Shown in pieces: positions 1-9,062 of a DNA stretch of 34,124 bases. Origin of the DNA: Sulfurimonas sp. (lineage in GTDB: Bacteria; Campylobacterota; Campylobacteria; Campylobacterales; Sulfurimonadaceae); assembly GCA_027038255.1 (NCBI GenBank), contig JALVXQ010000203.1, positions 1 through 34,124 of the forward strand, in the 5' to 3' direction. A model generated the notes under the pieces. The model did not search any database, had not been told where the DNA came from, and saw only the letters and a program-made list of their open reading frames with translations. Position 1 is the stretch's first letter. Each line of letters starts with the position of its first letter. The translations under genes were made by a program, and so were the position numbers.

Positions 1-621
1 TATGATAGTCGCAATAGTATAGATATAACTAAGAACCTGCTCAATAATTTTTGAGATGGCTTTTTTGTCGTAGTAGAGCAGTGTAAACCCGAGAAGAATG
101 TTTTCTCCCTTGTAGCGGTACAAAATAGGACGTATAAACCTGTAAGCTTCAATAGTTTCTTTGCCGTTTTTAATGGTGTAAGTGTCATAGGTCACATGCT
201 CTGTTTTGCAATTTTGCAGGTAGGCTAAGAGGCTTTTTTCCAGAGGCAGTTTTTTAACTTTTTCTCCAAATCCTGATATATACTCAAAGGAGCTTTTTGT
301 GCCGTTCTTTTGTCTTTGGTAGATAGATATACCCAGCAGACCGTCAATGTGTGAATCTTGGAGACGCTCGATGGCATCATTGAGACTGAGACGGTTTTCA
401 TATGTTCGCTCAAGCAGAGCAAAAGAGGAGAAGTCAGAGATACGCTCAATCGTAGTGGAACTGACCTCAAAAGCTTTTTTTTCAATGTTATCTTTAATGA
501 AGGGAATGATAAAATAGTTCTGTACAGAGATAGCCAGAAAGATAGAAACAAATACAAAGCTGATAAGTTTAAGCTTAAGTCCACCCTTGTACAATATCTT
601 TTTGATACTACTTTTAATCAT
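1..621 (-). CDS. N-terminal part of a membrane sensor/signalling protein (truncated by window edge)
   Basis: Open minus-strand frame from ATG at 621 (MIKSSIKKILYKGGLKLKLISFVFVSIFLAISVQNYFIIPFIKDNIEKKAFEVS...) to the window edge: an N-terminal TM helix followed by an extracytoplasmic-like domain. The supplied ORF track lists other frames here. The output domain lies outside the window. Confidence 0.6.
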   Translation of the reverse strand, partial: MIKSSIKKILYKGGLKLKLISFVFVSIFLAISVQNYFIIPFIKDNIEKKAFEVSSTTIERISDFSSFALLERTYENRLSLNDAIERLQDSHIDGLLGISIYQRQKNGTKSSFEYISGFGEKVKKLPLEKSLLAYLQNCKTEHVTYDTYTIKNGKETIEAYRFIRPILYRYKGENILLGFTLLYYDKKAISKIIEQVLSYIYTIATII

Positions 622-716
622 TAATCCCTACTACGATATAATCTTAGTACTATTTTACCCAAAAATTTTAAAGGAGACCTATGAAGCTTATAAAGAGAAG
701 TATATTATTTTAAGAA

Positions 717-1868
717 ATGAAGATGGAGGAAGTGAATGGGAAGTTAGATATGTATGATGTAGCAGTTGTCGGTGCAGGCATAAACGGGTGTAGTGCTGCT
801 TATGAGTTTGTGCAAGAGGGTAAAAATGTCATTGTTTTTGACAAAGAGGGTATAGCAAGTGGAGGAAGCGGTGCTGCCGGTGCTTTCATCTCGCCGAAGT
901 TCTCTAAGGCAGGAGAGCTCAAAGAGATTATAGAAGAGGCCTTTGTTTACTCCATGGAGTATTATGAGACAAATTTCAAACATTTTTTTACAAAAGCACA
1001 GCTGCTGCATATCGCAAAAGATGAAGCAGAAGAGGAGAGTCTGCGTGTCTTTAAAGCAAAAACAACACTGAAACTCAAAAAACCAAATGAAGAACTTTTA
1101 GAGAGTCTCACGCAGAGTGCCAAAGAGCAGGAGTATGTCTCTTTGGATGCCGGTGTTGTGAATGCAAAAGAGATCTGTCAAAAGATGATAGCCGGAGCAA
1201 AGTTTGTCTCTTTGGATGTTCAGGAACTAACATGGGAAGATGGATACTGGCTGATAAATGAAAGCTATGCGGCACGTGAGCTTATTCTCGCAACCGGGGC
1301 GTATAAAACCATTATAAAAGAGCCCTATATCGGTCTTCGTGGTGTATGGGGACATAGAATAGATGTAAAAAGCAAATTAAATAATCCCTACTCTATTCAT
1401 CAGTTTGTCTCTATTGCACCTAGCAGTGAGGGTGTCATAGCTATTGGTGCGACACATAATGTGCACTATCATCCTCAAACTGCAAAAGAACCCTATGATG
1501 TTAAGGCAGGCAGAGAAGAGTTGCTTGAAAAAGCAACACGCACTGTAAAGCTTGATGCAGTGGAAGTAGTCGCTGACTATACCGGTCTGCGTTCAGGCTC
1601 ACATGACTATATGCCGCTTCTTGGTTCCCTTGTTCTTTCAAAAGAGACACTGGAATGTTGTGAAAAAAGTATACGGGTAAAAAAGCCGGATTTTGGAGAG
1701 TTTCTCTACTATCCGCATCTCTACATGATAAATGGAAGTGGAGGCTATGGTTTTGTTTTAGCACCGTATCTGGCAAAAATGCTCAAAGAGCAGATACTCA
1801 GAGGTAAAGAGATAAGTCCGAGACTCTCTCCTGCACGTTTTTTTGCACGGTGGGTTAAGAAATCTTAA
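717..1868 (+). CDS. FAD-dependent oxidoreductase, DAO family, MnmC C-terminal (oxidoreductase) domain-like
   Basis: N-terminal Rossmann motif VAVVGAGINGCSAAYEF; C-terminal GLRSGSHDYMPLLG and MINGSGGYGFVLAPYLAKML resemble the MnmC oxidoreductase domain. No methyltransferase domain present. Confidence 0.75.
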   Translation: MKMEEVNGKLDMYDVAVVGAGINGCSAAYEFVQEGKNVIVFDKEGIASGGSGAAGAFISPKFSKAGELKEIIEEAFVYSMEYYETNFKHFFTKAQLLHIAKDEAEEESLRVFKAKTTLKLKKPNEELLESLTQSAKEQEYVSLDAGVVNAKEICQKMIAGAKFVSLDVQELTWEDGYWLINESYAARELILATGAYKTIIKEPYIGLRGVWGHRIDVKSKLNNPYSIHQFVSIAPSSEGVIAIGATHNVHYHPQTAKEPYDVKAGREELLEKATRTVKLDAVEVVADYTGLRSGSHDYMPLLGSLVLSKETLECCEKSIRVKKPDFGEFLYYPHLYMINGSGGYGFVLAPYLAKMLKEQILRGKEISPRLSPARFFARWVKKS

Positions 1869-2592
1869 CGATGTGAGGCGGAACGGTTTTAAAGACCTCT
1901 TTTATACCGTTGGCTCTTTTTTCCCGCATCTTTCCTGTTGCAAAAGGGGAGAGAAAATATGCCAGCTCTTTACACTCATCAGCATCATAGTTGTTGTCAT
2001 GCATAAAGACGACAGTTTTGTCTAGTTTGTTGATATGTTCGCTCAGTGCTCTTGCATAGGCGATGATGTTTTTATGGTGTCTGTCGTATTTGTTCCCAAT
2101 TCCAAAAAATACAAACTTTCCGGTAAGACGAAGGTTTGGAATGTCAAGATAATTAAGCTGTTTGTCATAACGTGTGAGCTGCGTTGAGGTGAATTTATCT
2201 AAATCAGCATCAAACTCTTCTAAAATCGGTGTCGGTTCAATATTTTCGCGGTTGTAGTTAAAAAGGTACTTAATCTCTACAAGTTTGCCTTTATAGTGCT
2301 CTTTTAAAGCAGCATTGAGTATGTACATTTTTGGTGTTTCATTGATAGTTACATACTCATCATACTTCTCAAAACCGTCATCTTGTAAAAAACGGCTCAT
2401 TTTGTAGCCTGTAGGTGTCTCTTCAGGGTTGTACAAAAAGATAGTCCCTGCTACATGTTTACGCTTTTTTTTGAGCATATTTTCTAAATCTGCTACGCTT
2501 ATTTTCTCATCTTCATTTTCATTGATGTAGATATACTGCTCAACCAAATAATCCATATCGAAATTTGTCGAAAACTTTCCAAATACTTGCAT
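1855..2592 (-). CDS. Conserved-looking hypothetical protein
   Basis: 245-aa ORF in the intergenic slot, AAGG ribosome-binding region and TATAAT-like element upstream on the minus strand; no family recognised. Confidence 0.65.
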   Translation of the reverse strand: MQVFGKFSTNFDMDYLVEQYIYINENEDEKISVADLENMLKKKRKHVAGTIFLYNPEETPTGYKMSRFLQDDGFEKYDEYVTINETPKMYILNAALKEHYKGKLVEIKYLFNYNRENIEPTPILEEFDADLDKFTSTQLTRYDKQLNYLDIPNLRLTGKFVFFGIGNKYDRHHKNIIAYARALSEHINKLDKTVVFMHDNNYDADECKELAYFLSPFATGKMREKRANGIKEVFKTVPPHIVKIS

Positions 2593-2612
2593 CTAAAACC
2601 TTTTAATTTTGC

Positions 2613-2626
2613 GAATTATACTATAA
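2613..2626. repeat. Left copy of 14-bp direct repeat GAATTATACTATAA flanking the RM island
   Basis: Exact match to 9819-9832; lies in the promoter region of the minus-strand gene 1855-2592. Confidence 0.6.
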
Positions 2627-2745
2627 GTTGTTTTACAGTTTCCTATGCCCTATAAATGGAGCTAATTTACCACAAGGACTCTTGCTGTCTTTACTGTAGT
2701 ACCTGTTTATTGAGATATAATACTATAAAAAATTTTAGGAAAACT

Positions 2746-4293
2746 ATGAACAAACTTACACTCCAAACACTTGAGAGATGGCTCTGGGATAGTGCTGATT
2801 TAATGAGAGGGCATATTGATAGCTCTGATTTTAAGAACTATATCTTTGGCTTACTCTTTTTAAAGAGAGCTAATGACCAGTTTATGGAAGAGGCAAATAT
2901 TGCTGTTAGCCAAGATGGTGTAAGTTTAGAAGAAGCACTTGAAGATGAAGACTACCACCAATTTTTTATTCCCTTTGATGCCTATTGGAGTGAGCTTACT
3001 AAAAAGAGTGAAAATATTGGTCAAGCTCTTGATAAGGCTTTTTCTCTCATTGAAGAGCATAACTCACAACTTGAAGGTGTTATGACTGCTGTTCATTTTG
3101 GAGATACTGAAAAACTTCCTGATGAACTTTTAGCACGACTGCTTCAACACTTTAACAAATACTCTCTTGCTAATGAACATTTAGACAATCCAGATATTTT
3201 AGGCTCTGCTTATGAGTATTTAATCCGTGAATTTGCTGATGATGGTGGAAAAAAAGGTGGAGAGTTCTATACACCAAAAGAGGTAGTGAAGCTTGTTGTA
3301 AGTCTCATAAAACCTGAAGCTGGAAATAGTGTCTATGATCCTACTTGTGGAAGTGGTGGTATGCTCATACAGAGTGCCAACTACATTAAAGCTCATGGTG
3401 GAACTGTTGGTAAGTTTGTAGATGCTAAACTTTACGGTCAGGAGAAGAACCTTGGAACTTGGGCTATTTGTAAGATAAATATGATTGTTCATAACTTCAA
3501 AGATAGCGATATACGAAAAGGCGATACTTTATCTTCTCCAAAACACTTGGAAAATGGCGAATTAATGACATTTGACAGAGTGATAGCAAATCCACCATTT
3601 AGCTTAAAGAAGTGGTGGCACCCTGCTGAGATAGATATAAAGCAAGATGAAAAAGGCAAAGAGATAGCACCAAAATATAACTCTGTTGTCTCCGATGAGT
3701 ATGGAAGATTTAAGTATGGCATACCACCAAGGGGATATGGAGATTTAGCATTTGTTCAGCATATGGTAAGTGTTCTTAAAAATGATGGTCGGATGGGTGT
3801 AGTACTCCCTCACGGTATATTGTTTCGTGGTGGAACAGAGGGGAAAATACGAGAGGGCTTGCTCAATGATGACATTATAGAAGCTATTGTCGGACTTCCT
3901 GAAAAGCTGTTTTACAACACTGGCATACCTGCTTCTATCATCATCATAAACAAGAGTAAATCTGAGAACCTTAAAAACAGAGTTGTGTTTATAGATGCTT
4001 CGAGTGAATACAAAGACGGTAAGAACCAAAACACGCTAACCGATGAGAATATTAAAAAAATAGTAGAGAGTTATGATGGGCTTGAAGATATAGATAAGTT
4101 TATACGAATAGTTGATATGAGTGAAATAGAAGAGAATGATTATAACTTAAATATTTCACGATACATTGATACGAGCGAAGATGAAGAGATTATAGATATT
4201 AAAGCTACTCTTGAAGATATAAAAGAGTTAGAAGTTAAAGAGCAAGAGATAGATAGTAAGTTAAACGGTTATCTTAAAAGTTTAGGTTTTTAA
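2746..4293 (+). CDS. hsdM: Type I restriction-modification system DNA methyltransferase subunit HsdM
   Basis: FYTPKEVVKLVVSLI, SAM motif VYDPTCGSGGML and catalytic NPPF motif. ATG at 2746 preceded by AGGA; the ORF-track start at 2656 gives an implausible Cys-rich N-terminus. Confidence 0.95.
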   Translation: MNKLTLQTLERWLWDSADLMRGHIDSSDFKNYIFGLLFLKRANDQFMEEANIAVSQDGVSLEEALEDEDYHQFFIPFDAYWSELTKKSENIGQALDKAFSLIEEHNSQLEGVMTAVHFGDTEKLPDELLARLLQHFNKYSLANEHLDNPDILGSAYEYLIREFADDGGKKGGEFYTPKEVVKLVVSLIKPEAGNSVYDPTCGSGGMLIQSANYIKAHGGTVGKFVDAKLYGQEKNLGTWAICKINMIVHNFKDSDIRKGDTLSSPKHLENGELMTFDRVIANPPFSLKKWWHPAEIDIKQDEKGKEIAPKYNSVVSDEYGRFKYGIPPRGYGDLAFVQHMVSVLKNDGRMGVVLPHGILFRGGTEGKIREGLLNDDIIEAIVGLPEKLFYNTGIPASIIIINKSKSENLKNRVVFIDASSEYKDGKNQNTLTDENIKKIVESYDGLEDIDKFIRIVDMSEIEENDYNLNISRYIDTSEDEEIIDIKATLEDIKELEVKEQEIDSKLNGYLKSLGF

Positions 4294-4294
4294 T

Positions 4295-5494
4295 ATGGTA
4301 GCTGATGGTTATAAAAAAACTGAGATTGGGGTTATACCTGTTGAGTGGGATGTTGTAAAAGTTGGGGAAATACTAAATGTTCAAACTGGAAAAATGAATG
4401 CCCAAGACCAAGTAAATGATGGAATTTATCCTTTTTTTACTCGTTCTATTGATGTTCAAACTATTGATATTTATGCTTATGATACAGAAGCTTTATTCAT
4501 AGCAGGAGAAGGAAACTTCAAGGTCAAGTATTATAATGGAAAGTTTAATTGTCATCAACGAACTTATATGCTTACTTCAAAAAATACTAATAATATGAAG
4601 TTTTTGCTAAATGCTATACAACCAAAAGTGAATAAATTAATTTCTACCTCTGTTGGTTCTACTGTTCAATCTTTAAGAAAACCAATAATTGAAGCTCTTA
4701 AAATCCCACTCCCACCACTAAAAGAACAAGAGAAAATAGCTGATATTTTATCAACTGCTGATGAGAAGATAGATGCTACCCAGGCACAAATCCAAAAAGC
4801 CGAAACTCTTAAAAAGGCTCTTCTACAAAAGCTACTAAGTGAGGGTATAGGACATAGTGAATTTAAGGATAGTGAGCTTGGGAAGATACCTGAGAGTTGG
4901 GAGGTTGTGAAAGTTGGAAAATATACAAAACTTATGGGAGGATATGCTTTTAAAAGTAGAGATGCGAAAGAATTTGGAACAAGATGGTTGAAAATCGCTA
5001 ATGTAGGAATAAAAAAAATTAAATGGGAGCAAACTTCTTATTTAGAAGACACTTATCAAGAAGAATATAAAAAGTTTATGTTAAGGAAAAATGATATTGT
5101 ATTGGCTATGACCAGACCTATTTTGAGTATGAAATTGAAAATCGCTAAAATTACTAATAATGACATTCCAGCCTTACTAAACCAAAGAGTAGGAAAGTTT
5201 ATCTTTGATGATAATGTTAATAGTGAGTTTATGTTTCAATTATTTCAACATATAGATTTTGTTAAGTTATTAATGCTAAAAATTATGGGAACAGACCCAC
5301 CAAATGTAAGTAGTGAGCAATTAGAAACTATTAAAATCCCACTCCCACCCCTCGAAGAACAAAAACAAATAGCCGAAATCTTATCAACTGCTGATGAAAA
5401 GTTAGAAGTCCTTTGTGCTAAAAAAGAGAAATATGAAACACTCAAAATTGGTCTGTTACAGAAGCTTTTGAGTGGAGAGATCAGAACTGTTTGA
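4295..5494 (+). CDS. hsdS: Type I restriction-modification specificity subunit HsdS
   Basis: Two TRD/conserved-helix halves (IPVEWDVVKVG...IPLPPLKEQEKIADILSTADEKI / IPESWEVVKVG...IPLPPLEEQKQIAEILSTADEKL); 1 nt after hsdM. Confidence 0.95.
   Translation: MVADGYKKTEIGVIPVEWDVVKVGEILNVQTGKMNAQDQVNDGIYPFFTRSIDVQTIDIYAYDTEALFIAGEGNFKVKYYNGKFNCHQRTYMLTSKNTNNMKFLLNAIQPKVNKLISTSVGSTVQSLRKPIIEALKIPLPPLKEQEKIADILSTADEKIDATQAQIQKAETLKKALLQKLLSEGIGHSEFKDSELGKIPESWEVVKVGKYTKLMGGYAFKSRDAKEFGTRWLKIANVGIKKIKWEQTSYLEDTYQEEYKKFMLRKNDIVLAMTRPILSMKLKIAKITNNDIPALLNQRVGKFIFDDNVNSEFMFQLFQHIDFVKLLMLKIMGTDPPNVSSEQLETIKIPLPPLEEQKQIAEILSTADEKLEVLCAKKEKYETLKIGLLQKLLSGEIRTV
4698..4764 (+). repeat. First copy of hsdS internal repeat
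   Basis: TTAAAATCCCACTCCCACC (4698-4716) and TTATCAACTGCTGATGA (4748-4764) are identical to 5331-5349 and 5381-5397, both offset by 633 nt. Confidence 0.9.
5331..5397 (+). repeat. Second copy of hsdS internal repeat
   Basis: See copy 1; same 633-nt offset for both identical blocks. Confidence 0.9.
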
Positions 5495-5552
5495 CTTATG
5501 TATATAAAATAGTATATAATTAAAGATATAATTTTTCTAAAAGGATTTGACT

Positions 5553-5822
5553 ATGCACTCACTAGCACAACTTCAAAAACAACAAGTAGGGCTTAGATTG
5601 CCCGTTTATCTCATAGAACAGATAGATGAGTTTACACAAGAGTATAACTTAAATAGAACAGATATTATTATAGAGTCTATAAAGTCGTATATTGAGAAAC
5701 AAGAGGCAGAGGAATTTTATAGAAGTTTTGATGCTTCTTGTAAGGAACTAAGAGAAGTTTTAGATGACCCTAAAAAAGCTGAAGCATTACAAACAATAGA
5801 AGAGTTTCTTGATGAGCTTTAA
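5553..5822 (+). CDS. Ribbon-helix-helix (CopG-like) antitoxin
   Basis: N-terminal VGLRLPVYLIEQIDEFTQEYNLNRTDIIIESIKSYIE matches RHH pattern; AAGGA 7 nt before ATG 5553; overlaps the downstream RelE/ParE-like gene. Confidence 0.75.
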   Translation: MHSLAQLQKQQVGLRLPVYLIEQIDEFTQEYNLNRTDIIIESIKSYIEKQEAEEFYRSFDASCKELREVLDDPKKAEALQTIEEFLDEL

Positions 5823-6147
5823 AATTAAGCCGGTTGATGGTTTTAAAAGAGACTTTAAAAAATTAGCAAAAAAATATAAAAAGTTAGATGATGATGTTAA
5901 AAAAGTTGTCTTAGAGCTAAGGAACAATCCAAAAGTAGGTACTTATCTACAACATAATTGTTATAAAGTAAGAATGGCGAACTCTTCTACTTCAACAGGA
6001 AAAAGTGGAGGTTTTAGAGTTATCTACTATTTTATAGATGAACAAAATAACCTTTATCTTATGAATATCTACTCTAAAACAAAAAAAGAGAATATATCTG
6101 AACATGAACTGCTTGAACTTCTAAGAATAAACGGCTTAGATAAATGA
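5812..6147 (+). CDS. RelE/ParE-superfamily toxin-like protein
   Basis: KPVDGFKRDFKKLAKKYKKLDDDVKKVVLEL...YKVRMANSSTSTGKSGGFRVIYYFIDEQNNLYLMNIYSKTKKENIS is typical of RelE/ParE/HigB-like proteins; overlaps antitoxin by 11 nt and hsdR by 4 nt. Confidence 0.8.
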   Translation: MSFKIKPVDGFKRDFKKLAKKYKKLDDDVKKVVLELRNNPKVGTYLQHNCYKVRMANSSTSTGKSGGFRVIYYFIDEQNNLYLMNIYSKTKKENISEHELLELLRINGLDK

Positions 6148-9062
6148 GCGAATACCACCAATCAGAACTCCCAGCGATAGAGCTTTTCAAAAAGTTAAAT
6201 TATGAATACTTTGATGCCAAAGGCGAAATGTATGAGGTTGTGCTTGAAGAGAGACTAACAACTTCACTCAAAAAAATAAACCCTTGGCTGGGTGTTAACA
6301 ACCTTCAAAAAGTAGTTCGCAAACTCTTAGCTTCAAGCACGATGGGTAGCTCACTAATGGAGATAAACTCTGAAATCCATAAACTCATAACTCGTGCCGA
6401 TGCTCTCTCACTTAAACCTACACCAGATGAACACCCAAAGGCTGTAAAGTTTATAGACTATGACAATCTTGATAACAATGAGTTTCTTGTAGTAAATCAG
6501 ATGAAGTTTAAAGGCGAACGTGCTAACTCTATTCCTGATTTAGTAGTGTTTGTGAATGGACTTCCACTTGCTGTAATAGAAGCAAAAAACCAAAAGGTAG
6601 ATATAAGTGATATTGCTGATTTAGAGTATTATCAATCTAACTCCCCAAAACTGTTTCACTACAATCAAATAATAGGTGCTATAAATCGTATAAGTGGTTT
6701 ATATGGAACAATAGAAGCTTCAATGAAGTTCTACTCAAAATATAATGAGGTCGCATCTCCTGAGCTTATAGAACTTCTTGATAATGAACCAACACCACAA
6801 GATATTTTAATCTATAACCTATTTGAGAAGAGAAGATTTCTTGACATTGTTAAATACTTTGTAATTTTTGAAGTTGTTGAGGGTAGAACAATAAAAAAAC
6901 TACCAAGATACCAACAACTAAGAGCTGTTAATAAAATAGTTGATAGACTTAAAAATGAAAATCGTGGTGGTGTTGTCTGGCATACACAGGGAAGTGGTAA
7001 ATCTATAACTATGATTTATCTTGCTACAAAGCTCCGAGCTGCTACAAGTGGGTTTGACAATCCTACTATTTTGGTTTTAACCGATAGAACAGATTTAGAC
7101 AACCAAATAAGAAGCACTTTTAACAGAGTGGGCTTTGCAAATGTGAATCAAGCAAACTCAATCTCACACTTAAAGAGACTGCTAAAAGATAGCTATGGTA
7201 AAACACTTACTTCAACGATACAGAAGTTTCAAGAGAGAGCAGAAGAGAAAAAAGAAGTTGAAGTATTAAGTGATAAAGAAAATGTATTTGTTTTAATAGA
7301 TGAAGCCCACCGTTCGCAGTATGGACTAACAGCTTCGTATATGAGACAATCACTCCCAAATGCGAAGTTTATAGCCTTTACGGGAACACCGATAGACAAA
7401 GAGAACAAATCAACACTTCACGAGTTTTACGGTGGAGATTATATAGATAAATACACCATTAAACAATCAGTTGCCGATGGTAATACTCTACCAATATTTT
7501 ATGAAACAGGACTAAGTAAGTTTTTTATAAACAAAGAAGAGCTTGATGCAGAGTTTAAAAAATTATTTGGTAATGAGAGTGCTAAAAAACAAGCAATACT
7601 AAAAACTAAGGCTTCACAACTTGATAAAAATGCTACCCTTAGAGTTGAAGAGATAGCAAAAAGCATTGTAGAACACTATAAGAATAAGAGCTATTTAGAT
7701 GGCTTCAAAGCTATGGTAGTTTGTCATAACAGATACCAAGCAATAGCCTATAAAAAAGCATTTAACAAATTAGCAGAGCAAGGGGAAAATAGCTTCCAAT
7801 CAAAAGTTATAATGAGTTTTAACACGAAAAAAGACCCACAAGAGTTTTATGATTTAGCAACACCAGAAGCAGATATAAAACAAGCGATAGAAGATTTCAA
7901 ACTACCATTTGGAAATGAAAATGATAAAAGCCGTGCTGGAAGAAAACAATTTGATAATACTGCGTTTTTAATTGTAAGTGATATGCTACTAACGGGATAT
8001 GATGCTCCAATACTTCAAACTCTTTATGTAGATAAGATACTTAAAGAGCATAATCTTCTTCAAGCCATAGCTCGTGTTAATAGAACAAGAAAGGGTAAAA
8101 ATGCTGGATATGTAGTTGATTATGCTGGCATTACAAAACACCTTGTTGATGCCCTTGAAATATTTAGTGGAGATTTGAGAGTAAGTGATGTTATGGTAGA
8201 TATAGAGAGTGAAAAAACTGTTCTTGAAAATAGACACACTAAGCTTGTTAATTACTTCAAAAGTGTTAAGAAAAACAGAGAAACACAGAGAGATGATTTT
8301 ATACTTCAAGCCATAAATTATTTGAAGCCAGAAGATATAAAAGATAAGTTCAAAGAGCTGACAAGTGATTTTAACAAATCAATGGACATAGTGCTTCCCG
8401 ACTCTTTTGCTTCTAAATATGATTATGATTTTAAGTTGTTTAATGAAATAAAAATGATGGTAAGAGACCCAAAAGAGAAAATCACCCGCGCGGATAGTAA
8501 GAAGCTTCAAATGATTTTAGATGAACACCTTAGAGCTAATGGGATTGAGTATTTACTTGAAGAGGCTATTGATATAACTGATTATAAGAAGTTTCAAGAA
8601 GCACTTGTCAGAGAGGGAAAACACAACCCACTGGATAAAGCAAAAGCAATCATAAAAGCTAATGAAGAAGAGAACCCAGAGTTGGCACTTGAACTCTCTG
8701 AACTACTGGAGAAAAGATTAATTGATGCTAAGATAGACCGAAAACAAGCTGTTATAGATCTGTTTAGCGATATGGAAACAATTATCAATCGCCACAAAAA
8801 TAGATATAGCAGTGTTGGACTGAGTGATGTGAAGCATCTTGTAGTATATGATTTAGTAAAAGATTTATGTGATGAAGCAGATAAACTAACACTCGAAATA
8901 TTTGATACATTAAAAGAAGAACTAAAAACTCCTGCTGTACTGACTCAAAGTGATGCTCAAAAAGAGATGAGAAACTCTATTAAGCCACTGCTTGCTAAAT
9001 ATGGGGTAGATAAAAAAATGTCAAAAACAATAATTGCTAAGTTGGTAGAAACATTTGTATAG
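6144..9062 (+). CDS. hsdR: Type I restriction endonuclease subunit HsdR
   Basis: PD-(D/E)xK-like nuclease motif IPDLVVFVNGLPLAVIEAK; Walker A HTQGSGKSIT; DEAH box LIDEAHRSQYG; AFTGTPI; 972 aa full length. Confidence 0.96.
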   Translation: MSEYHQSELPAIELFKKLNYEYFDAKGEMYEVVLEERLTTSLKKINPWLGVNNLQKVVRKLLASSTMGSSLMEINSEIHKLITRADALSLKPTPDEHPKAVKFIDYDNLDNNEFLVVNQMKFKGERANSIPDLVVFVNGLPLAVIEAKNQKVDISDIADLEYYQSNSPKLFHYNQIIGAINRISGLYGTIEASMKFYSKYNEVASPELIELLDNEPTPQDILIYNLFEKRRFLDIVKYFVIFEVVEGRTIKKLPRYQQLRAVNKIVDRLKNENRGGVVWHTQGSGKSITMIYLATKLRAATSGFDNPTILVLTDRTDLDNQIRSTFNRVGFANVNQANSISHLKRLLKDSYGKTLTSTIQKFQERAEEKKEVEVLSDKENVFVLIDEAHRSQYGLTASYMRQSLPNAKFIAFTGTPIDKENKSTLHEFYGGDYIDKYTIKQSVADGNTLPIFYETGLSKFFINKEELDAEFKKLFGNESAKKQAILKTKASQLDKNATLRVEEIAKSIVEHYKNKSYLDGFKAMVVCHNRYQAIAYKKAFNKLAEQGENSFQSKVIMSFNTKKDPQEFYDLATPEADIKQAIEDFKLPFGNENDKSRAGRKQFDNTAFLIVSDMLLTGYDAPILQTLYVDKILKEHNLLQAIARVNRTRKGKNAGYVVDYAGITKHLVDALEIFSGDLRVSDVMVDIESEKTVLENRHTKLVNYFKSVKKNRETQRDDFILQAINYLKPEDIKDKFKELTSDFNKSMDIVLPDSFASKYDYDFKLFNEIKMMVRDPKEKITRADSKKLQMILDEHLRANGIEYLLEEAIDITDYKKFQEALVREGKHNPLDKAKAIIKANEEENPELALELSELLEKRLIDAKIDRKQAVIDLFSDMETIINRHKNRYSSVGLSDVKHLVVYDLVKDLCDEADKLTLEIFDTLKEELKTPAVLTQSDAQKEMRNSIKPLLAKYGVDKKMSKTIIAKLVETFV

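Noticed and set aside
225-584. 119-aa minus-strand ORF (and 358-624 plus-strand ORF)
   Set aside because: Both lie within the longer open minus frame 621-1, which has a coherent membrane-protein translation; these are shadow ORFs.
2656-2745. Upstream extension of hsdM in the ORF track (MELIYHKDSCCLYCSTCLLRYN...)
   Set aside because: Contains the TATAAT-like promoter region, no SD, and the HsdM-like sequence begins at ATG 2746 with AGGA ahead of it.
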